Of a DNA stretch of 64,000 bases, positions 1 through 9,118 are shown in pieces. Position numbers and translations under genes: made by a program. This DNA is from Pedobacter roseus (GTDB lineage: Bacteria; Bacteroidota; Bacteroidia; Sphingobacteriales; Sphingobacteriaceae): NCBI RefSeq assembly GCF_014395225.1, contig NZ_CP060723.1:992001-1056000 (forward strand), read 5' to 3'. Position 1 is the first letter of the stretch; each line of letters opens with the position of its first letter. Under the pieces are notes generated by a model that was not told where the DNA came from, did not search any database, and saw nothing but the letters and a program-made list of their open reading frames with translations.

Positions 1-221
1 TTCAACTGACGGGCAACCGATTTAACCATTTCAATCATCGTTTTACGACGCTCGTGTGTGGCCGTAATATCCAGGAAAACGAGTTCATCTGCCCCTTGCT
101 GCGCATATTGGGCAGCCAGCTCAACAGGATCGCCTGCATCGCGTAAATCAACAAAGTTTACACCTTTAACTGTACGGCCGTCTTTAACGTCTAAACAAGG
201 AATTATTCTTTTTGAAAGCAT
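1..221 (-). CDS. hisF: imidazole glycerol phosphate synthase cyclase subunit HisF (partial, N-terminal)
   Basis: Only the first 73 codons are present; the gene runs off the left edge. HisF is the cyclase half of imidazole glycerol phosphate synthase. It uses ammonia delivered by HisH to turn PRFAR into IGP and AICAR. The N-terminus reads [20 protein letters not shown], with the conserved catalytic Asp in CLDV, followed by the [18 protein letters not shown] strand-helix of the (beta/alpha)8 barrel and the FLDITAT segment. The start is the ATG complementary to 219-221. It lies 93 bp downstream of hisA, separated by a dispersed repeat at 237-299, and is most likely the next gene of the his operon. 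Confidence 0.95.
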   Translation of the reverse strand, partial: MLSKRIIPCLDVKDGRTVKGVNFVDLRDAGDPVELAAQYAQQGADELVFLDITATHERRKTMIEMVKSVARQL

Positions 222-236
222 GTGTTTTGTTTGGTT

Positions 237-299
237 GTCATGCTGAGGAACGAAGCATCTGTTTCATCGTGGGCAGATCCTTCATTCTTCAGGATGACA
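237..299. repeat. dispersed intergenic repeat, GTCATxCTGA type
   Basis: The element starts GTCATGCTGA and ends TTCAGGATGAC, so its ends are imperfect inverted repeats, with GATCCTTCATTC inside. Related sequences occur at about 50095-50347 and 56408-56543. It sits in the only sizeable gap between hisA and hisF. It probably folds as a hairpin in the his mRNA; whether it affects hisF expression is unknown. Confidence 0.6.
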
Positions 300-314
300 T
301 AAATATTTATGGAA

Positions 315-1064
315 TTAGATTGAACTTAGCGCCTTCAAATTCCAATCTTTAATTTCTTCGATAGTTATCCGGTCTTCGTAAATTGCTTTTCCTACCACAA
401 CACTTCTGATTGGATATTTGGCCAATTCGTAAATATCTTCCATCGAACTCACTCCACCCGAAGCAATTAATTTAATCATTGGAGAGTGTTCGAGCAGTTT
501 TTTGTATAACTCAACAGCTGCACCACCTAATTTTCCATCCTTACTGATATCGGTGCATAAGAAACGGAAAAAACCCAGCGAAAGGCATTTGTCAACGTAA
601 TCCATCAGTTTAATCGGCGAACTTTCCATCCAGCCCGAGTATTTGATCACTTCATCCAAAACATCAATGGCAATTACGATGCGGTTGGCATAATCATCTT
701 TCTTTGCAAAGTTTTCGCTTAACTGAGGTAAAAAATCGGGATTGGTAATGGCCTGTGTACCTACAATAACCCGGTGGATACCTGCATCAAGCAGATTGTT
801 AACCTGCTCAATCGTTCTGATTCCACCACCATACTGCACTTTCATCTCGGTTTTTTTGATGATCTCGAAAAGTGATTTTTGGTTGCTAAAATCGCCTTTG
901 GCTCCATTTAAATCAATAATGTGGATAAAATCCGTACCATTTGAACGGTATTTTTCTATCATTTCGGCAATAGAAACATCGTACTCTGTTTTTTGGTTGT
1001 AATCGCCTTCACGCAGACGGACAACTTTTCCATCCAAAATATCAATAGCAGGTATTATGTACAT
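315..1064 (-). CDS. hisA: phosphoribosylformimino-5-aminoimidazole carboxamide ribotide isomerase HisA
   Basis: The product is a 249-aa (beta/alpha)8-barrel isomerase that converts ProFAR to PRFAR in histidine synthesis, in the cytoplasm. Family signatures are clear: catalytic Asp8 in PAIDILDGKVVRL, the first phosphate-binding loop QYGGGIRT (about residues 77-84), Asp134 in IAIDV, Thr171-Asp172 in CTDISKDG, and the second phosphate loop ASGGVSS near 203. The length is normal. The start codon lies 1 bp after the hisH stop, so the two are almost certainly translationally coupled. The order hisH-hisA-hisF is standard. Confidence 0.96.
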   Translation of the reverse strand: MYIIPAIDILDGKVVRLREGDYNQKTEYDVSIAEMIEKYRSNGTDFIHIIDLNGAKGDFSNQKSLFEIIKKTEMKVQYGGGIRTIEQVNNLLDAGIHRVIVGTQAITNPDFLPQLSENFAKKDDYANRIVIAIDVLDEVIKYSGWMESSPIKLMDYVDKCLSLGFFRFLCTDISKDGKLGGAAVELYKKLLEHSPMIKLIASGGVSSMEDIYELAKYPIRSVVVGKAIYEDRITIEEIKDWNLKALSSI

Positions 1065-1065
1065 T

Positions 1066-1698
1066 TTATAAGCTTAAGTTTGAAAAATTTTTTAATATTA
1101 ATTCGCCGGCTTTTCCCGATTTCTCAGGGTGGAACTGAACGCCGTAAAAATTGTCTTTTTGTACCGCTGCCGAAAACTTTAAACCATAATCAGCAGATGC
1201 GATGTCAAAAGTAGGGTTATATTCAATAAAGTACGAATGCACAAAGTAAAATTGTGTATTATCTTCAACACCTGTAAATAGCGGATTGTTTTTTGTGTTC
1301 ACCGCATTCCAGCCCATGTGTGGTATTTTGATATTCAGCGATTTATCGAATTTTTTGGTTTTCACGGGAACGATATCTAAAAGCGCCGCATTACCCTCTT
1401 CTGAGTGTTCGGTAATCAGCTGCATGCCCACACAGATACCCAGCACAGGTTTAGTGAGTTTTTTAATGGCCTCAACTAGTCCGGTTCCCTTTAGTTTTTC
1501 CATCGCAGCGCCTGCATGGCCTACTCCAGGGATAATGATGTGGCTATATTTTTCGAGGTCGTTTTCTGTGTTTACCATACCGTAGGTCACATTTAGGCGA
1601 TCTAATGCTGCGGTAAGGGAGAAAATGTTGCCTGCTCCGTAGTTTATAATTCCGACCCCTAAATTGCCTTGAGGGGACTCTGAATTTCCATCGTTCAT
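1066..1698 (-). CDS. hisH: imidazole glycerol phosphate synthase glutamine amidotransferase subunit HisH
   Basis: HisH is a class I glutamine amidotransferase that releases ammonia for HisF. The 210-aa protein has the nucleophile Cys89 in LGICVGMQL and His190/Glu192 in VQFHPEKSG, so the catalytic triad is intact. The usual family start corresponds to VGIINYGAGN at residue 15. The preceding residues (MNDGNSESPQGNLG) are an extension whose codons 6-15 lie in a dispersed C/G-rich repeat at 1654-1680, and no ATG occurs closer to the domain. The gene therefore seems to have acquired a repeat-derived N-terminus. It directly precedes hisA. Confidence 0.95.
   Translation of the reverse strand: MNDGNSESPQGNLGVGIINYGAGNIFSLTAALDRLNVTYGMVNTENDLEKYSHIIIPGVGHAGAAMEKLKGTGLVEAIKKLTKPVLGICVGMQLITEHSEEGNAALLDIVPVKTKKFDKSLNIKIPHMGWNAVNTKNNPLFTGVEDNTQFYFVHSYFIEYNPTFDIASADYGLKFSAAVQKDNFYGVQFHPEKSGKAGELILKNFSNLSL
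1654..1680. repeat. C/G-rich dispersed repeat overlapping the hisH start region
   Basis: On the minus strand the element starts GAGTCCCCTCAAGG and ends TTTAGGGGTC, an imperfect hairpin. The same type of sequence (AGTCCCCTTCAGGGG, then GGGGGCTT) lies at 33256-33282 in the start of the GH3-like gene, and a related copy lies at 33184-33205. In both genes it is read in the same frame, as Ser-Pro-x-Gly-x-x-Gly. Confidence 0.55.
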
Positions 1699-1732
1699 AT
1701 AATTTTTTTTATACTGTTGAGAATATCTATAA

Positions 1733-2245
1733 TTAATTTAGGTTTTCTTGTTCTATGTTTACCTTTCTAAAGCCAATTATCAATTTTGTTTTAATAAGGT
1801 AATCGACCATCAATTTGTCGCCTTTCCACCAATTATAAAATTCTGATTTATCTAAAATAATATCTCCGTTTAGTTTAACAGGTGTTTTTTTACATTTAAT
1901 CACAAACTTTGCATTATTTGTTCTTATTTTTTGAAGTACTTCTAATTCAATCGTTTTTTTACGGTTAGAATTAAGATCCATTGTTAACAATACGATTGGT
2001 CGTACAATAAAAAAACATACATATACAATAGCAACAATTACGAAAACTACAAATGCCTCCCAATAATGCCCGGTTGAGTTTGGTGATGGTTCACCATTTT
2101 TACCTCCCGAAAACGGAAAGATAAAGACGGCTATAGTAAAAACAAGTATAATTGTATAAAGATTTTTCTTAGCTAATGGTAGCATTTCATAAGTAATAAG
2201 ATCTACATCTTCACTACTTAATTCTTCACTTGTTTCTGTACTCAT
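1733..2245 (-). CDS. hypothetical two-helix membrane protein inside the his operon
   Basis: This 170-aa protein has no family I recognise. It has an acidic N-terminus (ETSEELSSEDVD), a first membrane segment around residues 30-46 (IILVFTIAVFIFPFSGG), a glycine-rich loop, a second segment around 66-88 (FVVFVIVAIVYVCFFIV), and a basic cytosolic C-terminal half with a TKLIIGFRK ending. It lies in his orientation, 34 bp before hisH and about 210 bp after hisB, so it may be cotranscribed. It is more AT-rich than the flanking his genes. This suggests an insertion rather than a histidine enzyme. The start is the first ATG of the frame. Confidence 0.7.
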   Translation of the reverse strand: MSTETSEELSSEDVDLITYEMLPLAKKNLYTIILVFTIAVFIFPFSGGKNGEPSPNSTGHYWEAFVVFVIVAIVYVCFFIVRPIVLLTMDLNSNRKKTIELEVLQKIRTNNAKFVIKCKKTPVKLNGDIILDKSEFYNWWKGDKLMVDYLIKTKLIIGFRKVNIEQENLN

Positions 2246-2456
2246 TGATTCTTTTAAATCTATTCACATCATCCATTTTACTTTTAATGCTTTCTCTTTA
2301 AAATTTGAAAATGAAAGTCAGTTTTTCATAGGTGCTGTAGTCCCGCTATCGCTTATAGTCCTCGCTACGCTGCGGGCTATTCCGCTCTATCGGGTTTATT
2401 AACAGCAGATGGGCTTCAAAACCCTCCGCCTTAAACTTTTCAGCCTTCCGCCTTTC

Positions 2457-3590
2457 TTACAACATTCCCTTTGTGCTCGGCAATACCATTTTCTCGGCGT
2501 CGCGTTTAATGGCCATTTTAATGGCTTTGGCAAATGCTTTAAAAATAGCTTCAATTTTATGGTGCTCGTTATCGCCTTCGGCTTTTATGTTCAAATTGCA
2601 TTTTGCAGCATCACTGAACGATTTAAAGAAGTGGTAAAACATTTCCGTTGGCATATCGCCCACTTTTTCGCGTTTAAAGTCCGCATCCCAAACAATCCAG
2701 TTTCTTCCTCCAAAATCAATGGCAACCTGTGCCAGGCAATCGTCCATTGGCAAACAAAAACCATACCTCTCAATGCCCAGTTTATTCCCTAAACCTTGGG
2801 CAAATGCCTCGCCTAATGCAATACCGGTATCTTCTATGGTGTGGTGTTCGTCTATATGTAAGTCGCCTTTGGCAATTACCTCTAAATCTACACTTCCATG
2901 TCTGGCAATCTGATCAAGCATGTGATCGAAAAAGTTTAAACCCGTTTCAATCTTGGCTTTTCCGGTACCATCTAAATCTAAATTAATGGTGATATCGGTT
3001 TCGTTGGTTTTGCGCTCGTGGTGGATTTTTCTGCTCCCTGCTTTGAGCAAGTTGTAGATGTCTTCCCATTTCTTGGTTTCTAAAATGATCACATCCAAAA
3101 GCGTTTCATGTTTATCCAATGCTTCTGTCGAGCCCAACGCATCATTCTGACGGAGGAAAATGGCTTTTGCACCTAAATTTTTCGCCAAAACTACATCATT
3201 TAAGCGATCGCCGATAACGAATGAATTTTTCAGGTCGTAATCTCCGCTGAAATATTTAGTTAATAAAGCAGTGCCCGGTTTGCGTGTAGGGGCATTGTCT
3301 TTTGCAAAAGTTCTATCGATTACAATCTCGCTGAAATGAACGCCTTCTCCTTCAAAAGTATCGAGCATGAAATTGTGGATCGGCCAGAAATTCTCTTCAG
3401 GATTTGATAATGTTCCCAATCCATCCTGGTTGGTTACCATCACCAGTTCGTAATCCAGCTCGGCTGCTATTTTTGATAAATAATATAAAGAACGCGGATA
3501 AAATTTAAGCTTTGCGAAACTGTCTACCTGTTCATCGTCAGGCTCAATATTTAAGGTTCCATCGCGGTCTATAAATAATACTTTTTTCAT
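2457..3590 (-). CDS. hisB: bifunctional histidinol-phosphatase / imidazoleglycerol-phosphate dehydratase HisB
   Basis: The product is a 377-aa two-domain fusion. Residues 1 to about 170 are a HAD-type histidinol-phosphate phosphatase with nucleophile Asp8 and Asp10 in FIDRDGT and the later [15 protein letters not shown] motif. From about residue 185 it is imidazoleglycerol-phosphate dehydratase, with the metal-binding [23 protein letters not shown] and [13 protein letters not shown] segments. It catalyses steps 6 and 8 of histidine synthesis. The fused form is known from enterobacteria and Bacteroidota. Its start lies 1 bp after the hisC stop, so coupling is likely. Confidence 0.96.
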   Translation of the reverse strand: MKKVLFIDRDGTLNIEPDDEQVDSFAKLKFYPRSLYYLSKIAAELDYELVMVTNQDGLGTLSNPEENFWPIHNFMLDTFEGEGVHFSEIVIDRTFAKDNAPTRKPGTALLTKYFSGDYDLKNSFVIGDRLNDVVLAKNLGAKAIFLRQNDALGSTEALDKHETLLDVIILETKKWEDIYNLLKAGSRKIHHERKTNETDITINLDLDGTGKAKIETGLNFFDHMLDQIARHGSVDLEVIAKGDLHIDEHHTIEDTGIALGEAFAQGLGNKLGIERYGFCLPMDDCLAQVAIDFGGRNWIVWDADFKREKVGDMPTEMFYHFFKSFSDAAKCNLNIKAEGDNEHHKIEAIFKAFAKAIKMAIKRDAEKMVLPSTKGML

Positions 3591-3591
3591 C

Positions 3592-4647
3592 TTAAAAATT
3601 TTCTAGCACAGTTAATAGTTTATCGTTTTCTTCTTTTGTGCCCACGGTAATCCGCAAACAGCCTTCGCATAAAGTTACTTTAGAACGGTCGCGTACAATG
3701 ATACCCTGATCTACCAAAGTATCGTACATTTTCAATGCATCGGTAACTTCTACGAGTATGAAATTTGCATCTGATGGATATACTTTTGTTACTGCATTTA
3801 CATTGTTTAAAGCGATCGATAAACGCTGTCTTTCTGCAACTGATTCCTTGATCCAATCGTTAACCTGCGCGATATTTTTTAAGGCTTCGAAAGCTAAGTC
3901 CTGAGTAGCCTGATTGATGTTGTATGGAGGTTTAATTTTGTTTAAAACATCGATCACTTTTGTCGAAGAAAAAGCCATGCCTAAACGCAAAGCTGCAAGT
4001 CCCCAGGCCTTCGAAAAAGTTTGCAAAACCACCAGGTTTCCGTACTCGGTTAACTCCTGTATAAAGGTCTTCTGACGGGCATAATTTATATACGCTTCAT
4101 CCACTACAACGATGCCGTTAAAGTTGGCTAAAATGGTTTCAATATCTTCGCGGTTTATAGAATTTCCGGTAGGATTATTTGGTGAACAAATGAAGATTAA
4201 TTTGGTGTTTTTATCGATCGTTTCGGCGATCTTTTCCATGTCCAGTTGGAAGTTTGGAAGGAGGTTTACTTTGCGTATTTCTACGTCATTTATATTGGCC
4301 GAAACTTCGTACATTCCATAAGTTGGAGGTAGCACAATTACATTGTCTTTTCCGGGATTACAGAAAGCGCGGAACAATAAATCGATCGCTTCATCACTGC
4401 CGTTTCCTAAAAAAGTATTTTCAATAGGCACGCCTTTTATTTTGCTGATCGCATCTTTTAAATCAAGTTGTAAAGGATCAGGATAACGGTTATAGTTTGC
4501 CGGTAATGGCGAGCCATAACTGTTCTCGTTTGCATCTAAAAATACGGATGCCTGACCTTTAAATTCGTCCCTTGCGGTGGAGTAGGGGCGAAGGTTTTTT
4601 ATATTTTCTCTTACTAAATCGTTAATGTCCATTGTTTGTTGGTTCAT
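3592..4647 (-). CDS. hisC: histidinol-phosphate aminotransferase HisC
   Basis: HisC is a 351-aa fold-type I PLP enzyme that transfers an amino group from glutamate to imidazole-acetol phosphate. Visible signatures are [12 protein letters not shown] near the N-terminus, the substrate loop CSPNNPTGN, the PLP-ring Asp in [10 protein letters not shown], and the Schiff-base lysine in [14 protein letters not shown]. The C-terminus carries the ILVEV and CLRITVGT strands of the small domain. Length is typical. An internal Met at residue 6 is an alternative start. It lies between hisD and hisB. Confidence 0.96.
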   Translation of the reverse strand: MNQQTMDINDLVRENIKNLRPYSTARDEFKGQASVFLDANENSYGSPLPANYNRYPDPLQLDLKDAISKIKGVPIENTFLGNGSDEAIDLLFRAFCNPGKDNVIVLPPTYGMYEVSANINDVEIRKVNLLPNFQLDMEKIAETIDKNTKLIFICSPNNPTGNSINREDIETILANFNGIVVVDEAYINYARQKTFIQELTEYGNLVVLQTFSKAWGLAALRLGMAFSSTKVIDVLNKIKPPYNINQATQDLAFEALKNIAQVNDWIKESVAERQRLSIALNNVNAVTKVYPSDANFILVEVTDALKMYDTLVDQGIIVRDRSKVTLCEGCLRITVGTKEENDKLLTVLENF

Positions 4648-4746
4648 TAGTTCATTATATCATTGGTTGCTACCGCCGATATACTATTCTTTTCCTTCGG
4701 GTTAATTACACAGATTGTGGGATTACACCGATTTTTTTTTAATTTT

Positions 4747-6069
4747 TTATGCCGTTTTATCTTCGGTCTTCGGTCTTCCGACTCCGGACTCAAAAATCAG
4801 TCTGATACTAACAGCATTTTTATGTGCTTCCAGGCCTTCTGCTTCTGCAAGAATCTCAACCGTTTTGCCAATATTATTTAAACCTTCACGGGATAATTGC
4901 TGAAAAGTGATTTTCTTCAAAAAAGCATCCGTAGATACTCCTGAATAAGCTTTTGCAAAACCACTGGTTGGTAAAGTATGGTTGGTTCCCGAGGCATAAT
5001 CGCCAACACTTTCCGGGGTAAAGTTGCCTAAAAATACTGATCCTGCATTGATAATCAATGGAATAAGGCTTTGAAACTGCTCTGTAGCCAATATTAAGTG
5101 TTCAGGTGCATATTCATTAGAAAATTGCATCGCTTGTTCCAGATTTTCAGCTAAAACTGCATAAGAATTGGCAATTGCTTTGGCTGCAATATCTTTTCGT
5201 GGAAGAATAGCCAGCTGATTTTCAATCTCTTTTAAAGTTTGATTGATGATTTCCTTGGAGGTAGCCACTAAAATAGCCTGACTATCAGTTCCGTGTTCGG
5301 CCTGTGCCAGCAGATCTGCAGCAATAAATGAAGGATTTGCTGTTTCGTCCGCAATTACAAGCACTTCTGATGGACCTGCAGGCATATCAATGGCTACTTT
5401 ATTTTGTACCATCGTTTTTGCAGTGGTTACATAACGGTTACCAGGGCCGAAGATCTTATAAACCTGCGGTACGGTTTTTGTTCCGAAAGCCATTGCAGCA
5501 ACGGCTTGTGCACCGCCAATCAGGAATACTTTTTCGATGCCCAGGAGCACTGCGCAATAAGCCAGATAACAATTGGTTTTACCATCACCTTGTGGCGGAG
5601 AGCAGACCACAATTTCTTTGCAACCTGCTATAATTGCGGGGGTAGCCAACATTAAAAAAGTGCTTGGTAAAACGGCTGTTCCGCCTGGGATATAAAGCCC
5701 AACTTTTTCAATTGCCCTTGATTCGCGCCAGCACAAAACGCCCGGCATGGTTTCAATTTTGTCTTCCGTTTTTAACTGCGACTGGTGAAAATTTTTAATG
5801 TTTTGATAAGCGGTATCAATTGCTTTTTTTGCATCGGCCGGAATAGTGGCTGCAATTTGTTTTAGTTCTTCAGCATCCAAGAAAAGTTTTTCCAATTCAA
5901 CTTTATCAAAGGCTTTTGCAAAATTGAAAAGGGCCTGGTCGCCATCTTTTTTTACCGTGTTGATGATGTCACTTACCCGTTCTTCAACCAGTTTATCATC
6001 TTCAATCTGTCTCGAACAAAGCTCTTCAATTTTTGATTTAGATAAATCTTTATAACCGTAGATTTTCAA
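4747..6069 (-). CDS. hisD: histidinol dehydrogenase HisD
   Basis: The 440-aa NAD-dependent, zinc-containing enzyme oxidises histidinol to histidine in two steps. Conserved segments include GPGNRYVTTAKTMV, DMPAGPSEVLVIADE, the zinc-ligand region AQAEHGTDSQA, the catalytic EYAPEHLIL, and DYASGTNHTLPTSGFA. The usual end of the family is near HKNAVSIRL. Here a 13 to 15-residue tail follows, encoded by CTTCGGTCTTCCGACTCCGG-like DNA at about 4757-4793 that looks like an intergenic mini-repeat. The tail is unlikely to matter for catalysis. It lies 49 bp after hisG. Confidence 0.96.
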   Translation of the reverse strand: MKIYGYKDLSKSKIEELCSRQIEDDKLVEERVSDIINTVKKDGDQALFNFAKAFDKVELEKLFLDAEELKQIAATIPADAKKAIDTAYQNIKNFHQSQLKTEDKIETMPGVLCWRESRAIEKVGLYIPGGTAVLPSTFLMLATPAIIAGCKEIVVCSPPQGDGKTNCYLAYCAVLLGIEKVFLIGGAQAVAAMAFGTKTVPQVYKIFGPGNRYVTTAKTMVQNKVAIDMPAGPSEVLVIADETANPSFIAADLLAQAEHGTDSQAILVATSKEIINQTLKEIENQLAILPRKDIAAKAIANSYAVLAENLEQAMQFSNEYAPEHLILATEQFQSLIPLIINAGSVFLGNFTPESVGDYASGTNHTLPTSGFAKAYSGVSTDAFLKKITFQQLSREGLNNIGKTVEILAEAEGLEAHKNAVSIRLIFESGVGRPKTEDKTA

Positions 6070-6118
6070 TGTTTTATAATTTAAAATTAACTAATAGTTA
6101 ATAAACTTTCAAATGATT

Positions 6119-6970
6119 TTATCTGATTATTTTCTCGATAGGCATTACTAAAATACCTTCAGCTCCGGCAGCTTTCAAACTGTTTATTTTATCCCAGAAA
6201 TCTTCTTCTGCAATTACCGAATGAACGGCTACCCAGTTTGGTTCGAAGAGTGGAACAACGGTTGGGCTTTTAACACCTGGCAGTAAATCTACCACTTTTT
6301 GAAGGTTATCTTTCGATACATTCAGCACCACGTATTTGTTTGATTTTGCGCTAAGCACAGAGCGGATGCGTTGCAGTAATTCTGCTACTTCCGGATTATC
6401 GGCTATTGATTTATTTCCGATTAAAACCGCTTCCGATTGCATTACATCAGCGAAAGGTTTTAGTCCGTTGCTCTTTAATGTTCCACCTGTTGAAACAATA
6501 TCAAAAATGGCATCGCTCAATCCTAAACCCGGACCAATTTCTACCGATCCGGAAATGGTTCTGATATCGGATTGTATACCTTTTTCCTGCAAGAATTTTT
6601 CGAGGATTACCGGGTAAGAAGTGGCAATGGCTTTGCCGTTTAACTCTTCAAGATTTTGGATATTGCTGGTGGCCTGAACCGCGATTTTTAAGGTGCATTT
6701 TCCAAAGCCCAATTTCTGTAGAAAATCTACCTCAGCTTTTGTTTCCACAATTACATTTTCCCCAACTATCCCCAGGTCGGCAATGCCATCCTGTACATAC
6801 TCTGGAATATCGTCATCGCGGAGAAATAGAATTTCTAAGGGGAAATTAGTAACGGTTGAGATAAGGGAACTTTTGTAGTTTTCGAAAGATAAACCACAAT
6901 TTTTAAGTATTTCTACAGATTTTTCGTTTAACCTACCCGATTTCTGGATAGCAATTTTAAGTGTTTTCAA
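6119..6970 (-). CDS. hisG: ATP phosphoribosyltransferase HisG, long form
   Basis: HisG joins ATP and PRPP, the first committed step of histidine synthesis. At 283 aa this is the long form, which carries a C-terminal ACT-like domain for histidine feedback and does not need HisZ. The N-terminal IAIQKSGRLNEKS, the LRDDDIPEYVQDGIADLGIVG segment and the PRPP loop region SVEIGPGLGLSDAIFDIVSTGGTL are clear. The regulatory domain covers about residues 210-283 and ends EGILVMPIEKII. It is the first gene of the minus-strand his operon. Confidence 0.96.
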   Translation of the reverse strand: MKTLKIAIQKSGRLNEKSVEILKNCGLSFENYKSSLISTVTNFPLEILFLRDDDIPEYVQDGIADLGIVGENVIVETKAEVDFLQKLGFGKCTLKIAVQATSNIQNLEELNGKAIATSYPVILEKFLQEKGIQSDIRTISGSVEIGPGLGLSDAIFDIVSTGGTLKSNGLKPFADVMQSEAVLIGNKSIADNPEVAELLQRIRSVLSAKSNKYVVLNVSKDNLQKVVDLLPGVKSPTVVPLFEPNWVAVHSVIAEEDFWDKINSLKAAGAEGILVMPIEKIIR

Positions 6971-7042
6971 TGTATTGAATATAGAGTGAACAGGAAATTA
7001 TTTTACGGAAAAAAGTCTTGAAGTACAAAACAAACATATCAT

Positions 7043-7070
7043 ATCGCCTATCGGCGATGGTGCAAATGTA
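7043..7070 (-). promoter_or_regulatory. candidate his operon promoter -7 element and leader hairpin
   Basis: On the minus strand, TACATTTG at 7070-7063 matches the Bacteroidota -7 consensus TAnnTTTG and lies about 93 bp upstream of hisG. No good TTTG is present at the expected distance upstream. Just downstream is a perfect inverted repeat, ATCGCC-TATC-GGCGAT (7043-7058), which could fold in the leader. This is a sequence match only. Confidence 0.4.
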
Positions 7071-7242
7071 AGTGATGGTTCAAAGTTAAATTCATAAATT
7101 ATTTCTGCCAGTATCAATACGTTAGCTGATAAGCGCTGGCAAATATAGTGTTTGAAATGGTAAAACAAAAAATAATGGCACTTAATTTGCCATTATGCTG
7201 TTTTTAGTGCCAATAACCCTTATTTTGTATTTAAATTTTAAC

Positions 7243-8808
7243 GTGTTGAAAAAGTTTCGCTTTCTAATTTTGCCCTTTATTTTGTTCATTTCTGCCTGTG
7301 GGTGGTTTAAAAGCCCTCCTGAGATCGGAAAAGTGCTGTCTGAACATTTTAAGAACAAGATCTATAAGGATTTTGATACTGTAGCTTATGATAGCGTTTT
7401 TGTGAAGACAATGGACAGTCTTTCTGTTAAATTCGTTAATCCAAAAACTATAAAAGCTTTTTATTCAAATCATTCTGCTGAACCTAAATTAGTTACCCGG
7501 TTTTATATTAACGGGGAATTAGATTCGCTGGTAAACTATTTGGATCAAAGTAAAGTACATGGTTTTAACCCCAGGATTTTTAAAGGAGATGAAATTAAGG
7601 CCTTATTGGAAGAATTGACCGCCAATAAATTTAAAAAAGTGGAGGAGACTTATCCGGTAATCGCTAAATTAGAACTGCTATCGGCAAATGCTTATCTAAA
7701 TTATAACAATTACCTTAAATATGGGGTGATAAATCCCCGCACTATTTTCTCGCGTTACTACATAAAGGTGAGGCGCCCAGACAGCGCTGGAATGCTCAAT
7801 CTTTTGAACAGTAAAAACCTTTTAGATACGTTAAGATCTGTGCAGCCAAAATCAATTCAATATAAGGCTTTGCAGTCTGCATATTTGAATACGGATGCTG
7901 CAGATGAAAAGCGTATTTTGTTATTAAATATGGAGCGTTTCCGTTGGAAATTGCCAGAGACCGGAGATAACTATGTTCAGGTAAATATTCCCGATTTTAG
8001 ATTAACCTGGCTGAATAAATTAGACACTGTAATTTCGATGAAAGTTTGTGTGGGTGGAAAGCGTGAAAATGGTTATGAAGACAAGCTAAAAGCCTTTGCA
8101 AAATCAGGCAATTTAGATGATAAACCGAAGAACCACGAAACGCCATTATTGTTTAGTAAAATCAACTCCATTCAGGCCAATCCGATATGGAATATTCCGG
8201 TAAGTATTGCACAAAGTGAGATCTATTGGATGGCCCGAAAAGATCCTTATTATTTATCTAACAGTAACATCAAAGTTTACTATAAAGATAAGCTGATTGG
8301 CGAGCCCGATACCATCAATTGGAACAAGTATTCGAGGGATAAATTGCCCTTCAAATTTAAGCAGGGATCTGGTGGTGGAAATGCCTTAGGGAAATTCAAA
8401 TTTATTTTCGATAACAGCTCTAGTATTTACCTCCACGATACCAATAACAAAAACGGATTTAATTTAACAAACCGGGCCATTAGTCATGGTTGTGTGCGCA
8501 TCGAAAAACCTTTGGAGTTCGCCGAACTTTTAGTGAACGATTCATACACTTATGATAAACTTAGGGCTGAGGTTGATTTGCCACCGATAGATAGTACGCA
8601 TGTAAAATGGTATAAAAAACGCATGGCCCAAAAGGCAGATACAACAAAGGCTTTTCAATTAAAACCAGCCTGGTTCGGACCCAAAAAATCTGTTCCTTTA
8701 ATCATTACCTATATTACAGCCTGGTCGCAAAACGATAAGATCGAATACCGGCCTGATGTTTATGGTATGGATGAAAAACTTTGGACCGCGATGAAAAAGT
8801 TCAGGTAA
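7243..8808 (+). CDS. L,D-transpeptidase (YcbB-like), lipoprotein
   Basis: The enzyme cross-links or modifies peptidoglycan in the periplasm. The catalytic signature is ISHGCVRIEKP, with the nucleophilic Cys codon at 8491-8493, preceded by IYLHDTNNKNGF. The first third resembles the scaffold domain of YcbB-type enzymes. Starting at the GTG at 7243 gives the lipoprotein signal VLKKFRFLILPFILFISAC, with the lipidated Cys at 19. The upstream ATG at 7195 adds 16 hydrophobic residues and looks worse. The gene stands alone, divergent from hisG, and is followed by a strong terminator. Confidence 0.9.
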   Translation: MLKKFRFLILPFILFISACGWFKSPPEIGKVLSEHFKNKIYKDFDTVAYDSVFVKTMDSLSVKFVNPKTIKAFYSNHSAEPKLVTRFYINGELDSLVNYLDQSKVHGFNPRIFKGDEIKALLEELTANKFKKVEETYPVIAKLELLSANAYLNYNNYLKYGVINPRTIFSRYYIKVRRPDSAGMLNLLNSKNLLDTLRSVQPKSIQYKALQSAYLNTDAADEKRILLLNMERFRWKLPETGDNYVQVNIPDFRLTWLNKLDTVISMKVCVGGKRENGYEDKLKAFAKSGNLDDKPKNHETPLLFSKINSIQANPIWNIPVSIAQSEIYWMARKDPYYLSNSNIKVYYKDKLIGEPDTINWNKYSRDKLPFKFKQGSGGGNALGKFKFIFDNSSSIYLHDTNNKNGFNLTNRAISHGCVRIEKPLEFAELLVNDSYTYDKLRAEVDLPPIDSTHVKWYKKRMAQKADTTKAFQLKPAWFGPKKSVPLIITYITAWSQNDKIEYRPDVYGMDEKLWTAMKKFR

Positions 8809-8819
8809 CAATAATCTTT

Positions 8820-8855
8820 AATGCCAGATTCGATAAAGAATCTGGCATTTTTTTT
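8820..8855 (+). terminator. intrinsic terminator after the L,D-transpeptidase gene
   Basis: A perfect 12-bp stem, AATGCCAGATTC / GAATCTGGCATT, with a 6-nt loop is followed by a run of T to 8855. The remaining sequence to the first terD gene (8856-9118) shows no gene and no clear TAnnTTTG promoter. Confidence 0.85.
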
Positions 8856-9118
8856 AAATCCGGATTTGGAATTAGCATCCAAACTAATATATTTGTTTAT
8901 AAACATTTAAACAGATAATCAGGGCTACAGGATATAAAAACATTAGCGCTCAATCACCGTCGCTGTAGCCATCCCCACATCCTTATTATTCAAGTTAAAA
9001 TAACAATTGCTTTTAAAAAGTAATGTGTTTTTTCTTTTGTGCTTTATTGCGTTAACATGCAGTATTGATAATTTACATCCTATTTATTTACAATATTTCA
9101 AAAAAAATCAAATTAGTA

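Noticed and set aside
2409..2792. Plus-strand open frame opposite hisB
   Set aside because: Shadow of the strong hisB coding frame on the other strand.
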